Positions 16,478 to 24,894 of a stretch of 64,000 nucleotides of DNA are shown here, piece by piece (the first letter of the stretch is position 1; every line of letters begins with the position of its first letter). The translations under genes were made by a program, and so were the position numbers. The stretch comes from Planctomycetota bacterium. GTDB taxonomy: Bacteria > Planctomycetota > UBA8742 > UBA2392. The stretch covers positions 1 through 64,000 of the forward strand of contig JABTUE010000004.1 of the NCBI GenBank assembly GCA_015075515.1, given 5' to 3'. The notes below the pieces were generated by a model that ran no database searches, had not been told where the DNA came from, and saw only the letters and a list, made by a program, of their open reading frames with translations.

Positions 16478-18867
16478 CCATCGTTCAGGGTTCGGGCGCC
16501 ACGCGCAACGACCACCAGAAAAACAAGGGCATCTGGCAGGACACCGGCGCCCCGTCCGCCGCGCTCTTCAACGTGGTGGGCAAGCCCGCGCCGCTCAAGG
16601 ACAGTTTCAAGAAAGTAACCGGCGAGGCCGTGTACGCCGACGACATGAAGTTTCCCGGCATGCTGTTCTGTCGCATCCTGCGCGCCACCAAACCCCACGC
16701 CCGCATCACGCGCCTGGACACGACCAGGGCCGAGGCCATGCCCGGCGTGCGCGCCGTGGTCACCGGCCGCGAAAGCGACCGGCGCTTTGGCGTGCTGCCG
16801 GTCAGCCAGGACGAACTGTCCATGGCGATTGAAAAGGTGATCTACAACGGCGAGCCCGTGGCCGCCGTGGCCGCAGACAGCGAAGAAATCGCCGAACGCG
16901 CCATCTGGGCCATTGAGGTCGAATACGAACCGCTGCAGGAGTTTCTGAAGCCCCAGGATTCACTCAAGGAGGTTGCCCCCGAGCTTCAGATCCATGACAA
17001 GGTCGAAAAGAAGCACCCCAACACCAACATCCACAAGGCCGTGGACCAGGAGTTCGGCGACGTTGAGGGCGCGTTCAAGCAGGCCGCAAGCACGCCCGGT
17101 GCCAGCTTCCGGTTCGACGGCATCAGCCACGGGTTTACGGAGCCGCACGCCGTGATCGCGCACTGGGACGCCGAAGACCGGCTGCAGCTTTACACGCCGC
17201 AGCAGGTGCCGCACTACACGCACCGCGCGCTGGCCAAGGTTCTGGATCTGCCCATGCACCAGATCCAGGTGATCCGTACCACCGTGGGCGGCGGCTTTGG
17301 CGGCAAGAGCGACCCGTTTCAGCACGAAATGATCGCCTGCATGCTGGCGCGCAAAACGCGCCGGCCGGTCAAGCTGACCATGGACCGCGAAGAAACCTTC
17401 CTGACCGGCCGTGGCCGCCATCCAACCGAAGCCAGAATGGCGATGGCCTTTGACAAGGACGGCAAGCTGCTGGCGCTGGACAGCGACGTGATCATTGACG
17501 GCGGGGCCTACGGCAGCTTCGGCGTGGTCAGCGCCTACTACAACGGCGTTTTGAGCAACGGGCCGTACTACCTGCCCGCGTTCCGGTATCACGGCAAGCG
17601 CGTGTACAGCAACCGCATTCCCAGCGGCGCCATGCGCGGCCACGGCAGCGTCAACCCGCGGTTCTGCACCGAAACACTGGTGGACATGGCGGCCGTCGAA
17701 CTGGGCCTGGACCCCTGCGAGTTGCGCCTGCGCAACTTCTTGCAGCCCAACACGATCACGCCGCACCACAGGTTTCGTGTCACCAGCACCGGCATCCGTG
17801 AAGGTCTGGAAGAAGCCATGCGGCGCAGTGAGTGGAAAAAGAAGTGGGGGAAACTCCCGTACGGCCACGGCATCGGCGTGGGCTGCGCCTGGTACATCAG
17901 CGGCAGCGCCCTGCCGATTCACTGGAACAAGCTGCCCCAAAGCACGGTGCACATCAAGATTGACATGGACGGCGGCGTGACTTGTCACTCTCTGGCCGCC
18001 GATATCGGCCAGGGCAGCGACACCATGATCGCGCAGATTGTGGCCGAGGTGATCGGCTGCAAACTCGACCGCGTGCACGTCAAGAGCACCACCACAGATA
18101 CGGCACCGATTGACCTGGGCAGCTACAGTTCGCGCGTCACGTTCATGGCCGGCAACGCCGCGCGCGAAGCCGCCGAGGTGATCCGGCGCGATCTGGCCAA
18201 CGCCGCCAGCAAGCTGACCGGCCAGCCCGCCCAGTACTTTGATTTCGTGGACGAACAGATTGTCTGCCGCAGCAAGCCCGGCATCCGTGTCGGCTTCATG
18301 GAGGCTCTGCACGAAGCCCAGGCCGACCGCGGCGCGTTGATCGCCAGCGGCAGTTATCAAAGCCCGCCGCTGGGCGGCGAGTTCAAAGGCAGCAACGCCG
18401 GCTTGAGCCCCAGCTACAGCTTCAGCGCGTTCATCTGTGAACTCAAGGTGGACCCGGACACCGGCTTTGTACAGCCGCTGAAAATCTGGGCTGCCCACGA
18501 CTGCGGCAAGGCCCTGAACCCACTCAGCGTGGAAGGTCAGATCGAGGGCAGCGTGCACATGGGCCTTGGTCAGGCCCTGACCGAGCAAATGCGTTACCGC
18601 AACGGCCAGATGCTGAACGCGAACTTCTTGGACTACAAGATTCCCACGCCGTTCGACACGCCGGACATTGAAGTGATCATCGTGGAAAGCCACGACCCCG
18701 AAGGGCCGTTTGGCGCCAAGGAGTGCGGCGAAGGCGCGCTGGCACCGATCATCCCGGCCGTGGGCAACGCCATCTACGACGCCGTGGGCGTGCGCCTGTT
18801 CGAAGTGCCCATGACGCCGGACCGGGTGCTGCGAGCGATAGAGGCCAAAGCGCGGGCCAAGGCTTAG
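16474..18867 (+). CDS. Molybdenum hydroxylase large, molybdopterin-binding subunit (HcrA-like)
   Basis: A 797-residue molybdopterin-cytosine-dinucleotide-type catalytic subunit. The amino-terminal aldehyde oxidase/xanthine dehydrogenase a/b hammerhead starts near residue 50 (TGEAVYADDMKFPGML). The Mo-binding parts include TTVGGGFGGKSDPFQHE near 270 and PSGAMRGHGSVNPRF near 380. The active-site glutamate is in PFGAKECGEGALAP near 750. Together with the small and FAD subunits it should reductively or oxidatively hydroxylate an aromatic or heterocyclic substrate. HcrA of 4-hydroxybenzoyl-CoA reductase is the best guess because of the 4-Cys FAD subunit; the substrate is not proven. Confidence 0.88.
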   Translation: MTIVQGSGATRNDHQKNKGIWQDTGAPSAALFNVVGKPAPLKDSFKKVTGEAVYADDMKFPGMLFCRILRATKPHARITRLDTTRAEAMPGVRAVVTGRESDRRFGVLPVSQDELSMAIEKVIYNGEPVAAVAADSEEIAERAIWAIEVEYEPLQEFLKPQDSLKEVAPELQIHDKVEKKHPNTNIHKAVDQEFGDVEGAFKQAASTPGASFRFDGISHGFTEPHAVIAHWDAEDRLQLYTPQQVPHYTHRALAKVLDLPMHQIQVIRTTVGGGFGGKSDPFQHEMIACMLARKTRRPVKLTMDREETFLTGRGRHPTEARMAMAFDKDGKLLALDSDVIIDGGAYGSFGVVSAYYNGVLSNGPYYLPAFRYHGKRVYSNRIPSGAMRGHGSVNPRFCTETLVDMAAVELGLDPCELRLRNFLQPNTITPHHRFRVTSTGIREGLEEAMRRSEWKKKWGKLPYGHGIGVGCAWYISGSALPIHWNKLPQSTVHIKIDMDGGVTCHSLAADIGQGSDTMIAQIVAEVIGCKLDRVHVKSTTTDTAPIDLGSYSSRVTFMAGNAAREAAEVIRRDLANAASKLTGQPAQYFDFVDEQIVCRSKPGIRVGFMEALHEAQADRGALIASGSYQSPPLGGEFKGSNAGLSPSYSFSAFICELKVDPDTGFVQPLKIWAAHDCGKALNPLSVEGQIEGSVHMGLGQALTEQMRYRNGQMLNANFLDYKIPTPFDTPDIEVIIVESHDPEGPFGAKECGEGALAPIIPAVGNAIYDAVGVRLFEVPMTPDRVLRAIEAKARAKA

Positions 18868-18976
18868 TCCACCGATGAACACAGACAGACACGGATAACA
18901 GCCATGCAGGCATTCACCGAAGTCATCTGTGTGCGTCTGTGAACCAAACGCAGTTCCCGAATTAGAGAGATTCACC

Positions 18977-20044
18977 ATGACCATGCTGCTGCCCAGGTTT
19001 GAACTTCACCAGCCCACCACCGTGGCCGAGGCCCTTGCGCTGGCCAAGGCCCATGCCGGAGACTTCGACTATCTCTCGGGCGGCACGGACCTGCTGCCCA
19101 ACTACAAGTGCGGCCTGAACGCCCGCGGGCATGTGATCTCGCTGGCGCATATCGCCGAGCTCAAACAGATCACGCGCGACAGCATCGGTGCTGGCGTGCG
19201 CATTGTGGATATCGAACGCAACGCCGATGTCCCTCGCAGCGTGGCCGGGACCGCCGGGCATATCGCGTCACCTCTGCTGCGCGAATCGGGCACGCTGGGC
19301 GGCAACCTGATGCTGGACAATCGCTGCCATTTCTTCAACCAGAGCTACTTCTGGCGCGTTTCTCTGGGCTATTGCCTCAAGGCCGACGGCGACCGCTGCC
19401 ACGTGGTACCGATGATCAACGACGGCGGCAAAAGCGTGCTCAACAACAAGGTCTGCGTGGCCACGCACAGCAGCGACCTTGCGCCGATGCTGATCGCCCT
19501 GGGCGCGGAAGTGACGTTCGCCGGGCCGGAAGGCTCGCGCACGCTGAAGCTGAATGACTTCTACTTTGGCGACGGCATCGCGCGCCATGAACGCAAGCCG
19601 GGCGAGATCCTGGTCAAGGTCAGCCTGCCCAAGTGGGCCCACGAAGTGCGCAGCGGCTACAGGAAACTCGCCCCGCGCCAGAGCATTGATTTTCCGGTCG
19701 CGGGCGTGGCCGTTGCGCTTGATCTTGACGGCGCCAGAGTGAAAACCCTGCGGGTGGCGGTGGGGGCCGTGGACACCACGCCGGTGCTGTTTGACTTCAG
19801 CAGGGCTGAACAGAAAAAACCGCCCGCCAGCTATCTGTTCACGGATCCGCTCAAGAACATGCCCGATGTGATCGGCAAGCAGCTTGACGACGCGCTGGTT
19901 GAACAGATCAGCAAACACGTGCAGACCCAGGTGCAGCCCAAGCTCAACGTGCCGATGGAGCCGGGCTATCGCAAAAAGATGTGCGGGGTGCTCACGCGCC
20001 GCCTGCTGGCCGAACTGCGCGACGGTGGAACTGCAAAGGCTTGA
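18977..20044 (+). CDS. Molybdenum hydroxylase FAD subunit with extra [4Fe-4S] Cys cluster (HcrB-like)
   Basis: A 355-residue FAD-binding subunit. The flavin-binding parts are AGDFDYLSGGTDLLPNYK near residue 26-43 and LRESGTLGGNLMLDNRC near 100. An insertion carries four Cys (spacing 16, 8 and 19) in CHFFNQSYFWRVSLGYCLK, then GDRCHV, then NNKVCVA. From memory, 4-hydroxybenzoyl-CoA reductase beta subunits bind an additional [4Fe-4S] cluster with such an insertion; ordinary CoxM-type subunits lack it. This supports an anaerobic-type aromatic-CoA reductase. The 109-base gap upstream holds no gene. Confidence 0.85.
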   Translation: MTMLLPRFELHQPTTVAEALALAKAHAGDFDYLSGGTDLLPNYKCGLNARGHVISLAHIAELKQITRDSIGAGVRIVDIERNADVPRSVAGTAGHIASPLLRESGTLGGNLMLDNRCHFFNQSYFWRVSLGYCLKADGDRCHVVPMINDGGKSVLNNKVCVATHSSDLAPMLIALGAEVTFAGPEGSRTLKLNDFYFGDGIARHERKPGEILVKVSLPKWAHEVRSGYRKLAPRQSIDFPVAGVAVALDLDGARVKTLRVAVGAVDTTPVLFDFSRAEQKKPPASYLFTDPLKNMPDVIGKQLDDALVEQISKHVQTQVQPKLNVPMEPGYRKKMCGVLTRRLLAELRDGGTAKA

Positions 20045-20570
20045 CACGAAGGCGCGAAGAACTGCACACGGCTGGTGCGTTGCGGCCGGAATTGCGGGTT
20101 CAGGGCGAGTCCCACTATGGACAGGTTCGACGACGAGATTGAAGAGCTGATTTCCAGTGTGATTCGATCGGCGATTCGAGTTCACAAGGCGTTGGGCCCA
20201 GGCTTGCCCGAAGTCACCTATGGCAACGCGCTTGAGCTAGTCCTGAAGAGCGACGGCATCCCGTACGAGCGTGAACACCGCTTTGAAGTGCTGTTTGACG
20301 GCCAGAGAGCAGGCGAAGGCCGGATTGACTTCTGGGTTGGAAGCCGTCTGGTGGTCGAAGACAAGGCGAAGCGGGCCTTTGATCTGACAGACATTGCGCA
20401 GGTTGTCGGCTATCTCTCGCACAAGAAGGAACCGGTAGGGCTATTGCTCAACTTCAACGTAGCGGTGATGAAGGACGGCATTCGGCGAGTGATTCGAACG
20501 AAGGACATGTAATTCTTCGCGTCTTCGCGCAGGCGGCGCGGCGGTTTGCGACGCCCTTCGCGCCTTCGCG
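20045..20570. mobile_element. GxxExxY cassette bounded by inverted short repeats
   Basis: CACGAAGGCGCGAAGAA (20045-20061) and TTCTTCGCGTCTTCGCG (20513-20529) are 15/17 matched inverted repeats around the 131-residue ORF. A further CCTTCGCGCCTTCGCG copy lies at 20555-20570. The right repeat begins immediately after the stop codon. Such cttcgcg-type repeats commonly flank GxxExxY genes in PVC genomes (recalled knowledge); there is no transposase. Confidence 0.6.
20117..20512 (+). CDS. GxxExxY protein, PD-(D/E)XK nuclease-like
   Basis: A 131-residue protein with the defining motif GLPEVTY (residues 31-37). A nuclease-type core follows: the Asp in GRIDFWVG and E-D-K in RLVVEDKAKR near 76-90. These proteins resemble the PDDEXK_3 fold, but no activity has been established for most. 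It sits between the FAD subunit gene and rsmA with inverted repeats on both sides, suggesting insertion of a small cassette. Start at ATG 20117; no strong Shine-Dalgarno. Confidence 0.88.
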   Translation: MDRFDDEIEELISSVIRSAIRVHKALGPGLPEVTYGNALELVLKSDGIPYEREHRFEVLFDGQRAGEGRIDFWVGSRLVVEDKAKRAFDLTDIAQVVGYLSHKKEPVGLLLNFNVAVMKDGIRRVIRTKDM

Positions 20571-20599
20571 TAACGCAGTTCAGCAGTGCCCGACCAACC

Positions 20600-21655
20600 A
20601 TGCCCGAGCCTCTCAAGTTGCAGGACATCAAGCAGCGCATGGCCTCTTTCGGCCTGCGGCCGCACAAGAAGTTCGGCCAGAATTTTCTGGCCGACTTCAA
20701 CCTGCTGCGCGCGATTGTCGCCGACGCCGAAGTGGACGCCGGCGACTGCGTTCTGGAAATCGGTACCGGCGCCGGTTCACTGACCGGCCTGCTTTGCGAC
20801 GCCGCCGGTCTGGTGATCTCGGTGGAAGTGGACCGCGGCATGTTCGAGTTCGCGCGTGACGTGCTTGAGGGCTGCACGAACCTGGTGCAGGTGCGCTGTG
20901 ACGCGCTGGCGCGCTCGGGCCTCAACCCCGCGCTGGAAGACCTGCTGCGCGGGTACCTGACAACGGGCGAACTTGTCACCGCGACGGATTCCGCAGCCGG
21001 CGAGTTCGAGCTTGTCCCGCACCTGCCCGGCAAGGCTCCGCGTTGCGGCAACCTGAAGCTGGTGGCGAACCTGCCCTACAGCGTCGCGACGGCGATACTG
21101 TTTGCCCTGCTGGAATCGCGCCTGCCCTTTGAGCGCATGGTGGTGATGCTGCAGCACGAAGTGGGCGAAAAGCTGGCCGCCCGGCCCGGTGACCCGGCCT
21201 GGGGCCTGCCCGGCCTTTTGATGTCGCGGCTGGGCAAGGTGCGCATGATCCGCAAAGTTCCGGCCAGGGTCTTCTGGCCCAAGCCCAGAGTGGACTCCGC
21301 GCTAGTGGAAATTCGCCCGCACCCTGAAGTGGACATGGTTGCGTTTGCCCGCCTGCGAGCGCTGGCCCATGTGCTGTTTCAGAACCGTCGCAAGTCCGTC
21401 AGCAACGCGCTGGCACTGGCCCTTGGCGTCAGCAACGCCCAGGCCGCCACGTGGCTGATCAACCTGGGCGCGCGGCCCGCCGACCGCACCGAAGACCTCG
21501 CCCCTGACATTGTGCGGGCCCTGGCCGATCACCCCGAGATCGAACCGCTGGTGCGCAAGGCCCACAACCGCAGCGCCGAACAGATCCTGGCCCGGGCCGA
21601 AAAGAAGGCCCGCCGCGCGGCCTGGAAAAAACGGGTGTACGGGGAAGAAGAGTAG
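20600..21655 (+). CDS. rsmA: 16S rRNA (A1518/A1519) dimethyltransferase RsmA/KsgA
   Basis: A 351-residue SAM-dependent enzyme. The start ASFGLRPHKKFGQNFLADF is diagnostic, SAM-binding motif I is LEIGTGAGSLTGLL, and catalytic motif IV is NLPYS in LVANLPYSVATAI. It dimethylates two adenosines near the 3' end of 16S rRNA during small-subunit maturation. About 70 residues longer than the usual KsgA: there is an extra loop between motif II and NLPY (near residues 115-155), and a basic Ala-rich C-terminal tail. The ATG at 20600 is chosen because upstream sequence overlaps the repeat cassette. Confidence 0.9.
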   Translation: MPEPLKLQDIKQRMASFGLRPHKKFGQNFLADFNLLRAIVADAEVDAGDCVLEIGTGAGSLTGLLCDAAGLVISVEVDRGMFEFARDVLEGCTNLVQVRCDALARSGLNPALEDLLRGYLTTGELVTATDSAAGEFELVPHLPGKAPRCGNLKLVANLPYSVATAILFALLESRLPFERMVVMLQHEVGEKLAARPGDPAWGLPGLLMSRLGKVRMIRKVPARVFWPKPRVDSALVEIRPHPEVDMVAFARLRALAHVLFQNRRKSVSNALALALGVSNAQAATWLINLGARPADRTEDLAPDIVRALADHPEIEPLVRKAHNRSAEQILARAEKKARRAAWKKRVYGEEE

Positions 21656-21805
21656 CAGGCCGGATATTGGCGCGGACACTGGTTGTTGCCATGCCCATAC
21701 CCGACAGCAGCCCTTTGCCCTTTGCCCCGCTCTTGCTAGAACCGCCCCCGCATTTCGATCCCTGCGGCGACTTGGGGCACAACACGCCGCGTGTCCGGAG
21801 AGGCA

Positions 21806-23053
21806 ATGACTACGATTTTCGTTCCCAAGGAGCCGGAAGGCGAACTGCGCTGCGCCGCCACCCCCGACACCGTCAAGCGCCTGATCAAAGAGGGGCTCCA
21901 GGTGGTCGTTGAGGCCGGCCTTGGCAAGGGCAGCCACATCAGCGACGAACAGTTCCAGCAGGCGGGGGCAACGATCGAGCCCGAGCGCGTCAAGGGCCTG
22001 GCCCAAGCCGACGTGGTGCTGCAGATCGCGGTGCCGACGCCGGAACAGGTGAAACAGATCCGCGAAGGCGGCAGCATCATCAGTTTTCTGTGGGCGTTTG
22101 AGCACCTGGATGTGGTCAAGGCCCTGAACGAGCGCCGGATCAGCGCCTTTGCCATGGACGCGATTCCGCGCACCACCCGTGCCCAGAAAGACGACGCGCT
22201 TTCCAGCCAGGCCAATCTGGCGGGTTACAAGGCCGTGATCGCGGCGGCATACCACCTGAACAAGATCATGCCCATGATGATGACGCCGGCGGGCACGATC
22301 AAACCCGCGCGCGTGGTGATCATCGGCGTGGGCGTGGCGGGCCTGCAGGCGATTGCCACAGCCAAGCGTCTGGGCGCGATTGTGGAAGCCACCGACCCGC
22401 GCCCCGAAACCAAGGAACAGGCCGAATCGCTGGGCGCCAAGTTTCTGGAGGTGCAGGGCGTTGAGGTCAAGCAGGGCACGGGCGGCTACGCGGCCGAACA
22501 GACCGAGGAATACAAGAAGGCCCAGGCGGCGATGCTGGCCGAGGCGTTCAAGAACGCCGACGCGATCATCACCACGGCGCTGATTCCGTACAAGAAAGCC
22601 CCGATCACGATTACCGAGGACCACGTCAGGTCCATGCGTCCCGGCAGCGTGATTGTGGATCTGGCCGCCGAGCGCGGCGGCAACTGCGCGCTGACCGAAC
22701 CCGGCAAGATCGTGGAAAAGCACGGCGTGACGATCATCGGCGAAACCAACTGGCCGCGCACGGTCAGTGTCAACGCCAGCGACATGTACGCCAAGAACGT
22801 GATGAACATCGTGCAGGATGCGATGATCAAGGTCAGCAAGGAGTCAAAGGAAAAGGTCTTCAAGTGGACCTATGACGACGACATCGTCAACGGCGCCATG
22901 ATCTGCCACGAGGGCGAGGTGCATCACCCCAAGGTGCGCGAACTGATGGGTCTGCCGCCGCTGGCCAAGCCCGAGCCCGCCAAGCCGGCCGAGCCCGCCC
23001 CGGCGGCCGCGCCTGCCGCGACACCGGCCGCAACCCAGGAGAACAAGTCATGA
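21806..23053 (+). CDS. pntAA: NAD(P) transhydrogenase subunit alpha 1 (domain I)
   Basis: A 415-residue NAD(H)-binding subunit of proton-translocating transhydrogenase. The dinucleotide fold GVGVAGLQAIATAKRLGA is near residue 174, and RPGSVIVDLAAERGGNCALTEPG near 275 is characteristic of the alanine dehydrogenase/PntAA family. It transfers hydride from NADH to NADP+ using the proton gradient, working with the two membrane subunits downstream. The protein ends in a Pro/Ala-rich linker. GGAGAGGCA precedes the ATG. ATGA overlap with pntAB. The three-gene split resembles Rhodospirillum rather than E. coli. Confidence 0.92.
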   Translation: MTTIFVPKEPEGELRCAATPDTVKRLIKEGLQVVVEAGLGKGSHISDEQFQQAGATIEPERVKGLAQADVVLQIAVPTPEQVKQIREGGSIISFLWAFEHLDVVKALNERRISAFAMDAIPRTTRAQKDDALSSQANLAGYKAVIAAAYHLNKIMPMMMTPAGTIKPARVVIIGVGVAGLQAIATAKRLGAIVEATDPRPETKEQAESLGAKFLEVQGVEVKQGTGGYAAEQTEEYKKAQAAMLAEAFKNADAIITTALIPYKKAPITITEDHVRSMRPGSVIVDLAAERGGNCALTEPGKIVEKHGVTIIGETNWPRTVSVNASDMYAKNVMNIVQDAMIKVSKESKEKVFKWTYDDDIVNGAMICHEGEVHHPKVRELMGLPPLAKPEPAKPAEPAPAAAPAATPAATQENKS

Positions 23054-23334
23054 CCGGCGAAGTCCTGATGGGTTTTTACACGTTCGTGCTGGCCTGTGTG
23101 GCCGGGTTTCAGTTGATCAACAAGGTGCCGCCCACGCTGCACACGCCGCTGATGTCAGGCGCCAACGCGATTTCGGGCATCACGATCCTGGGCGCGCTGG
23201 TGGTGGCCGGCGGCACGGGCGGCCTGGCCGCCCACGTGATCGGCATGCTGGCGGTGCTGTTCGCCACGGTGAACGTGGTGGGTGGTTTCATGGTGACCGA
23301 GCGCATGCTCAAGATGTTCGGATCGAAGAAGTAG
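23050..23334 (+). CDS. pntAB: NAD(P) transhydrogenase subunit alpha 2 (membrane part)
   Basis: A 94-residue protein of three hydrophobic helices, the membrane part of the alpha subunit. The pattern is ACVAGFQLINKVPPTLHTPLM, then ANAISGI near residue 40. It forms the proton channel together with PntB. It overlaps the pntAA stop by 4 bases and is followed 19 bases later by pntB. Confidence 0.92.
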   Translation: MTGEVLMGFYTFVLACVAGFQLINKVPPTLHTPLMSGANAISGITILGALVVAGGTGGLAAHVIGMLAVLFATVNVVGGFMVTERMLKMFGSKK

Positions 23335-23353
23335 CGCAGCCGGAGACAACCAC

Positions 23354-24799
23354 GTGCTTGCAATCGCGACACTCAAGCTGAATGAGCTTCTGGCCCACTT
23401 CGGCTACATCCTTTCCATCCTGATGTTCATGTTCGGCATCATGATGATGGGCCGTGTCAAAACGGCCAAGAACGGCAACCGTCTGGCGGCGCTGGCCATG
23501 CTGCTGGCGGTGGTGGCCCAGCTTGTCCAGATGGGCAAGATCAATCCGCTGTGGATCGTGATTGGTCTGGTCATCGGCGGCCTGATTGGCGCCGTGGCCT
23601 CGATCAAGGTGCAGATGACCCAGATGCCCGAAATGGTGGCGCTGTTCAACGGCTCTGGCGGTCTGGCTTCGGCGCTGGTGGCGATTGCCGCCTATGCCTA
23701 CGGCGGCATTCCGCCCCAGCCGCTTAACCGCGCGCTGATCGGCGGGGCCAGCGGCGACGTCAACGGCCTGGCGGTGATGCTTTCGATCCTGATCGGCTGC
23801 GTCACCTTTACCGGCAGCATCATCGCGTTTCTCAAGCTGAGCGAAAAAATGTCGGGCAAGCCGATTCTTCTGCCCGGCCGCCACGCGCTGAACATTCTGC
23901 TGGCCGTGCTGGTTTCCGTTTTCACGGCGCTTGGCGTGTGGGTGCTGGGCGGCGGGGCGGGTCTGGCGCTGCTGGTGCTGGTGGCGCTGATCGCGCTGGC
24001 GCTGGGTGTTACGCTGGTGATTCCCATCGGCGGCGGCGACATGCCGGTGGTGATTTCGCTGCTGAACAGCTATTCGGGTCTGGCCGCGGCCATGGCCGGG
24101 TTTGCGCTGAACAGCCAGGTGCTGATCGTGTCGGGTTCGCTGGTGGGCGCCGCCGGCCTGATTCTGACCCAGATCATGTGCAAGGCCATGAACCGCAGCC
24201 TGGCCAACGTGATGTTCGGCGGTTTTGGCGCCGAACAGACCTCCGGCGGCGGCAAGAGCGAATACAAGAACGTCAAGTCCGCCGACCCGGAAACCGCCGC
24301 CATGCTGATGGCCGACGCCCAGACCATGGTCGTGGTGCCCGGTTACGGCATGGCCGTGGCCCAGGCCCAGCACGCGATCCGCGAGCTGGCCAAGATTCTC
24401 GAGGCCAAGGGCTGCAACGTGCGCTACGCGATTCACCCGGTGGCGGGCCGCATGCCCGGCCACATGAACGTGCTGCTGGCCGAGGCCAACGTGCCCTACG
24501 AGCAGTTGTTTGAGATGGACCAGATCAACGACGATTTCAAGAACACCGACGTGGTGCTGGTGATCGGCGCCAACGACACCGTCAACCCGGCGGCCAAAAC
24601 CGACAAGACCAGCCCGCTGTACGGCATGCCGGTGCTGAACGTGGAAGAAGCCAAGGCCGTGTTCACGATCAAGCGCTCGCTGGGCAGCGGCTTTGCGGGC
24701 GTAAAGAACGAGCTGTTTGAATGTCCGAACAACTACATGGTGTACGGCGACGCGCGCAAGGTGGTCGAGGAAATCATCAAGGCGCTGAAGGAAGGTTAA
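23354..24799 (+). CDS. pntB: NAD(P) transhydrogenase subunit beta
   Basis: A 481-residue subunit. About eight or nine membrane helices are followed by the soluble NADP(H)-binding domain III, with VPGYGMAVAQAQHAIRELAK near residue 325 and VIGANDTVNPAA near 405. GTG start. It completes the operon that supplies NADPH at the expense of the proton gradient. The sequence shows no regulatory element of its own. Confidence 0.92.
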   Translation: MLAIATLKLNELLAHFGYILSILMFMFGIMMMGRVKTAKNGNRLAALAMLLAVVAQLVQMGKINPLWIVIGLVIGGLIGAVASIKVQMTQMPEMVALFNGSGGLASALVAIAAYAYGGIPPQPLNRALIGGASGDVNGLAVMLSILIGCVTFTGSIIAFLKLSEKMSGKPILLPGRHALNILLAVLVSVFTALGVWVLGGGAGLALLVLVALIALALGVTLVIPIGGGDMPVVISLLNSYSGLAAAMAGFALNSQVLIVSGSLVGAAGLILTQIMCKAMNRSLANVMFGGFGAEQTSGGGKSEYKNVKSADPETAAMLMADAQTMVVVPGYGMAVAQAQHAIRELAKILEAKGCNVRYAIHPVAGRMPGHMNVLLAEANVPYEQLFEMDQINDDFKNTDVVLVIGANDTVNPAAKTDKTSPLYGMPVLNVEEAKAVFTIKRSLGSGFAGVKNELFECPNNYMVYGDARKVVEEIIKALKEG

Positions 24800-24804
24800 C
24801 CTGG

Positions 24805-24823
24805 CGCGGGCACCCTGCCCGCG
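24805..24823 (+). terminator. Hairpin after pntB, no clear U-tract
   Basis: Eight-pair stem CGCGGGCA/TGCCCGCG with a CCC loop, 5 bases after the pntB stop. The weak U content downstream makes it a doubtful intrinsic terminator. Confidence 0.35.
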
Positions 24824-24894
24824 GCGCAGAAAACGTGAAACAATCCGGGGCCGCGCCGTGTTGAACGGGCGGCCCTTTGCACAGGGAGGCAACG

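Noticed and set aside
18868..18976. Insertion-sequence remnant
   Set aside because: The gACACAGACAGACACGG-like sequence is suggestive of dispersed repeats, but there is no ORF or terminal repeat to support it.
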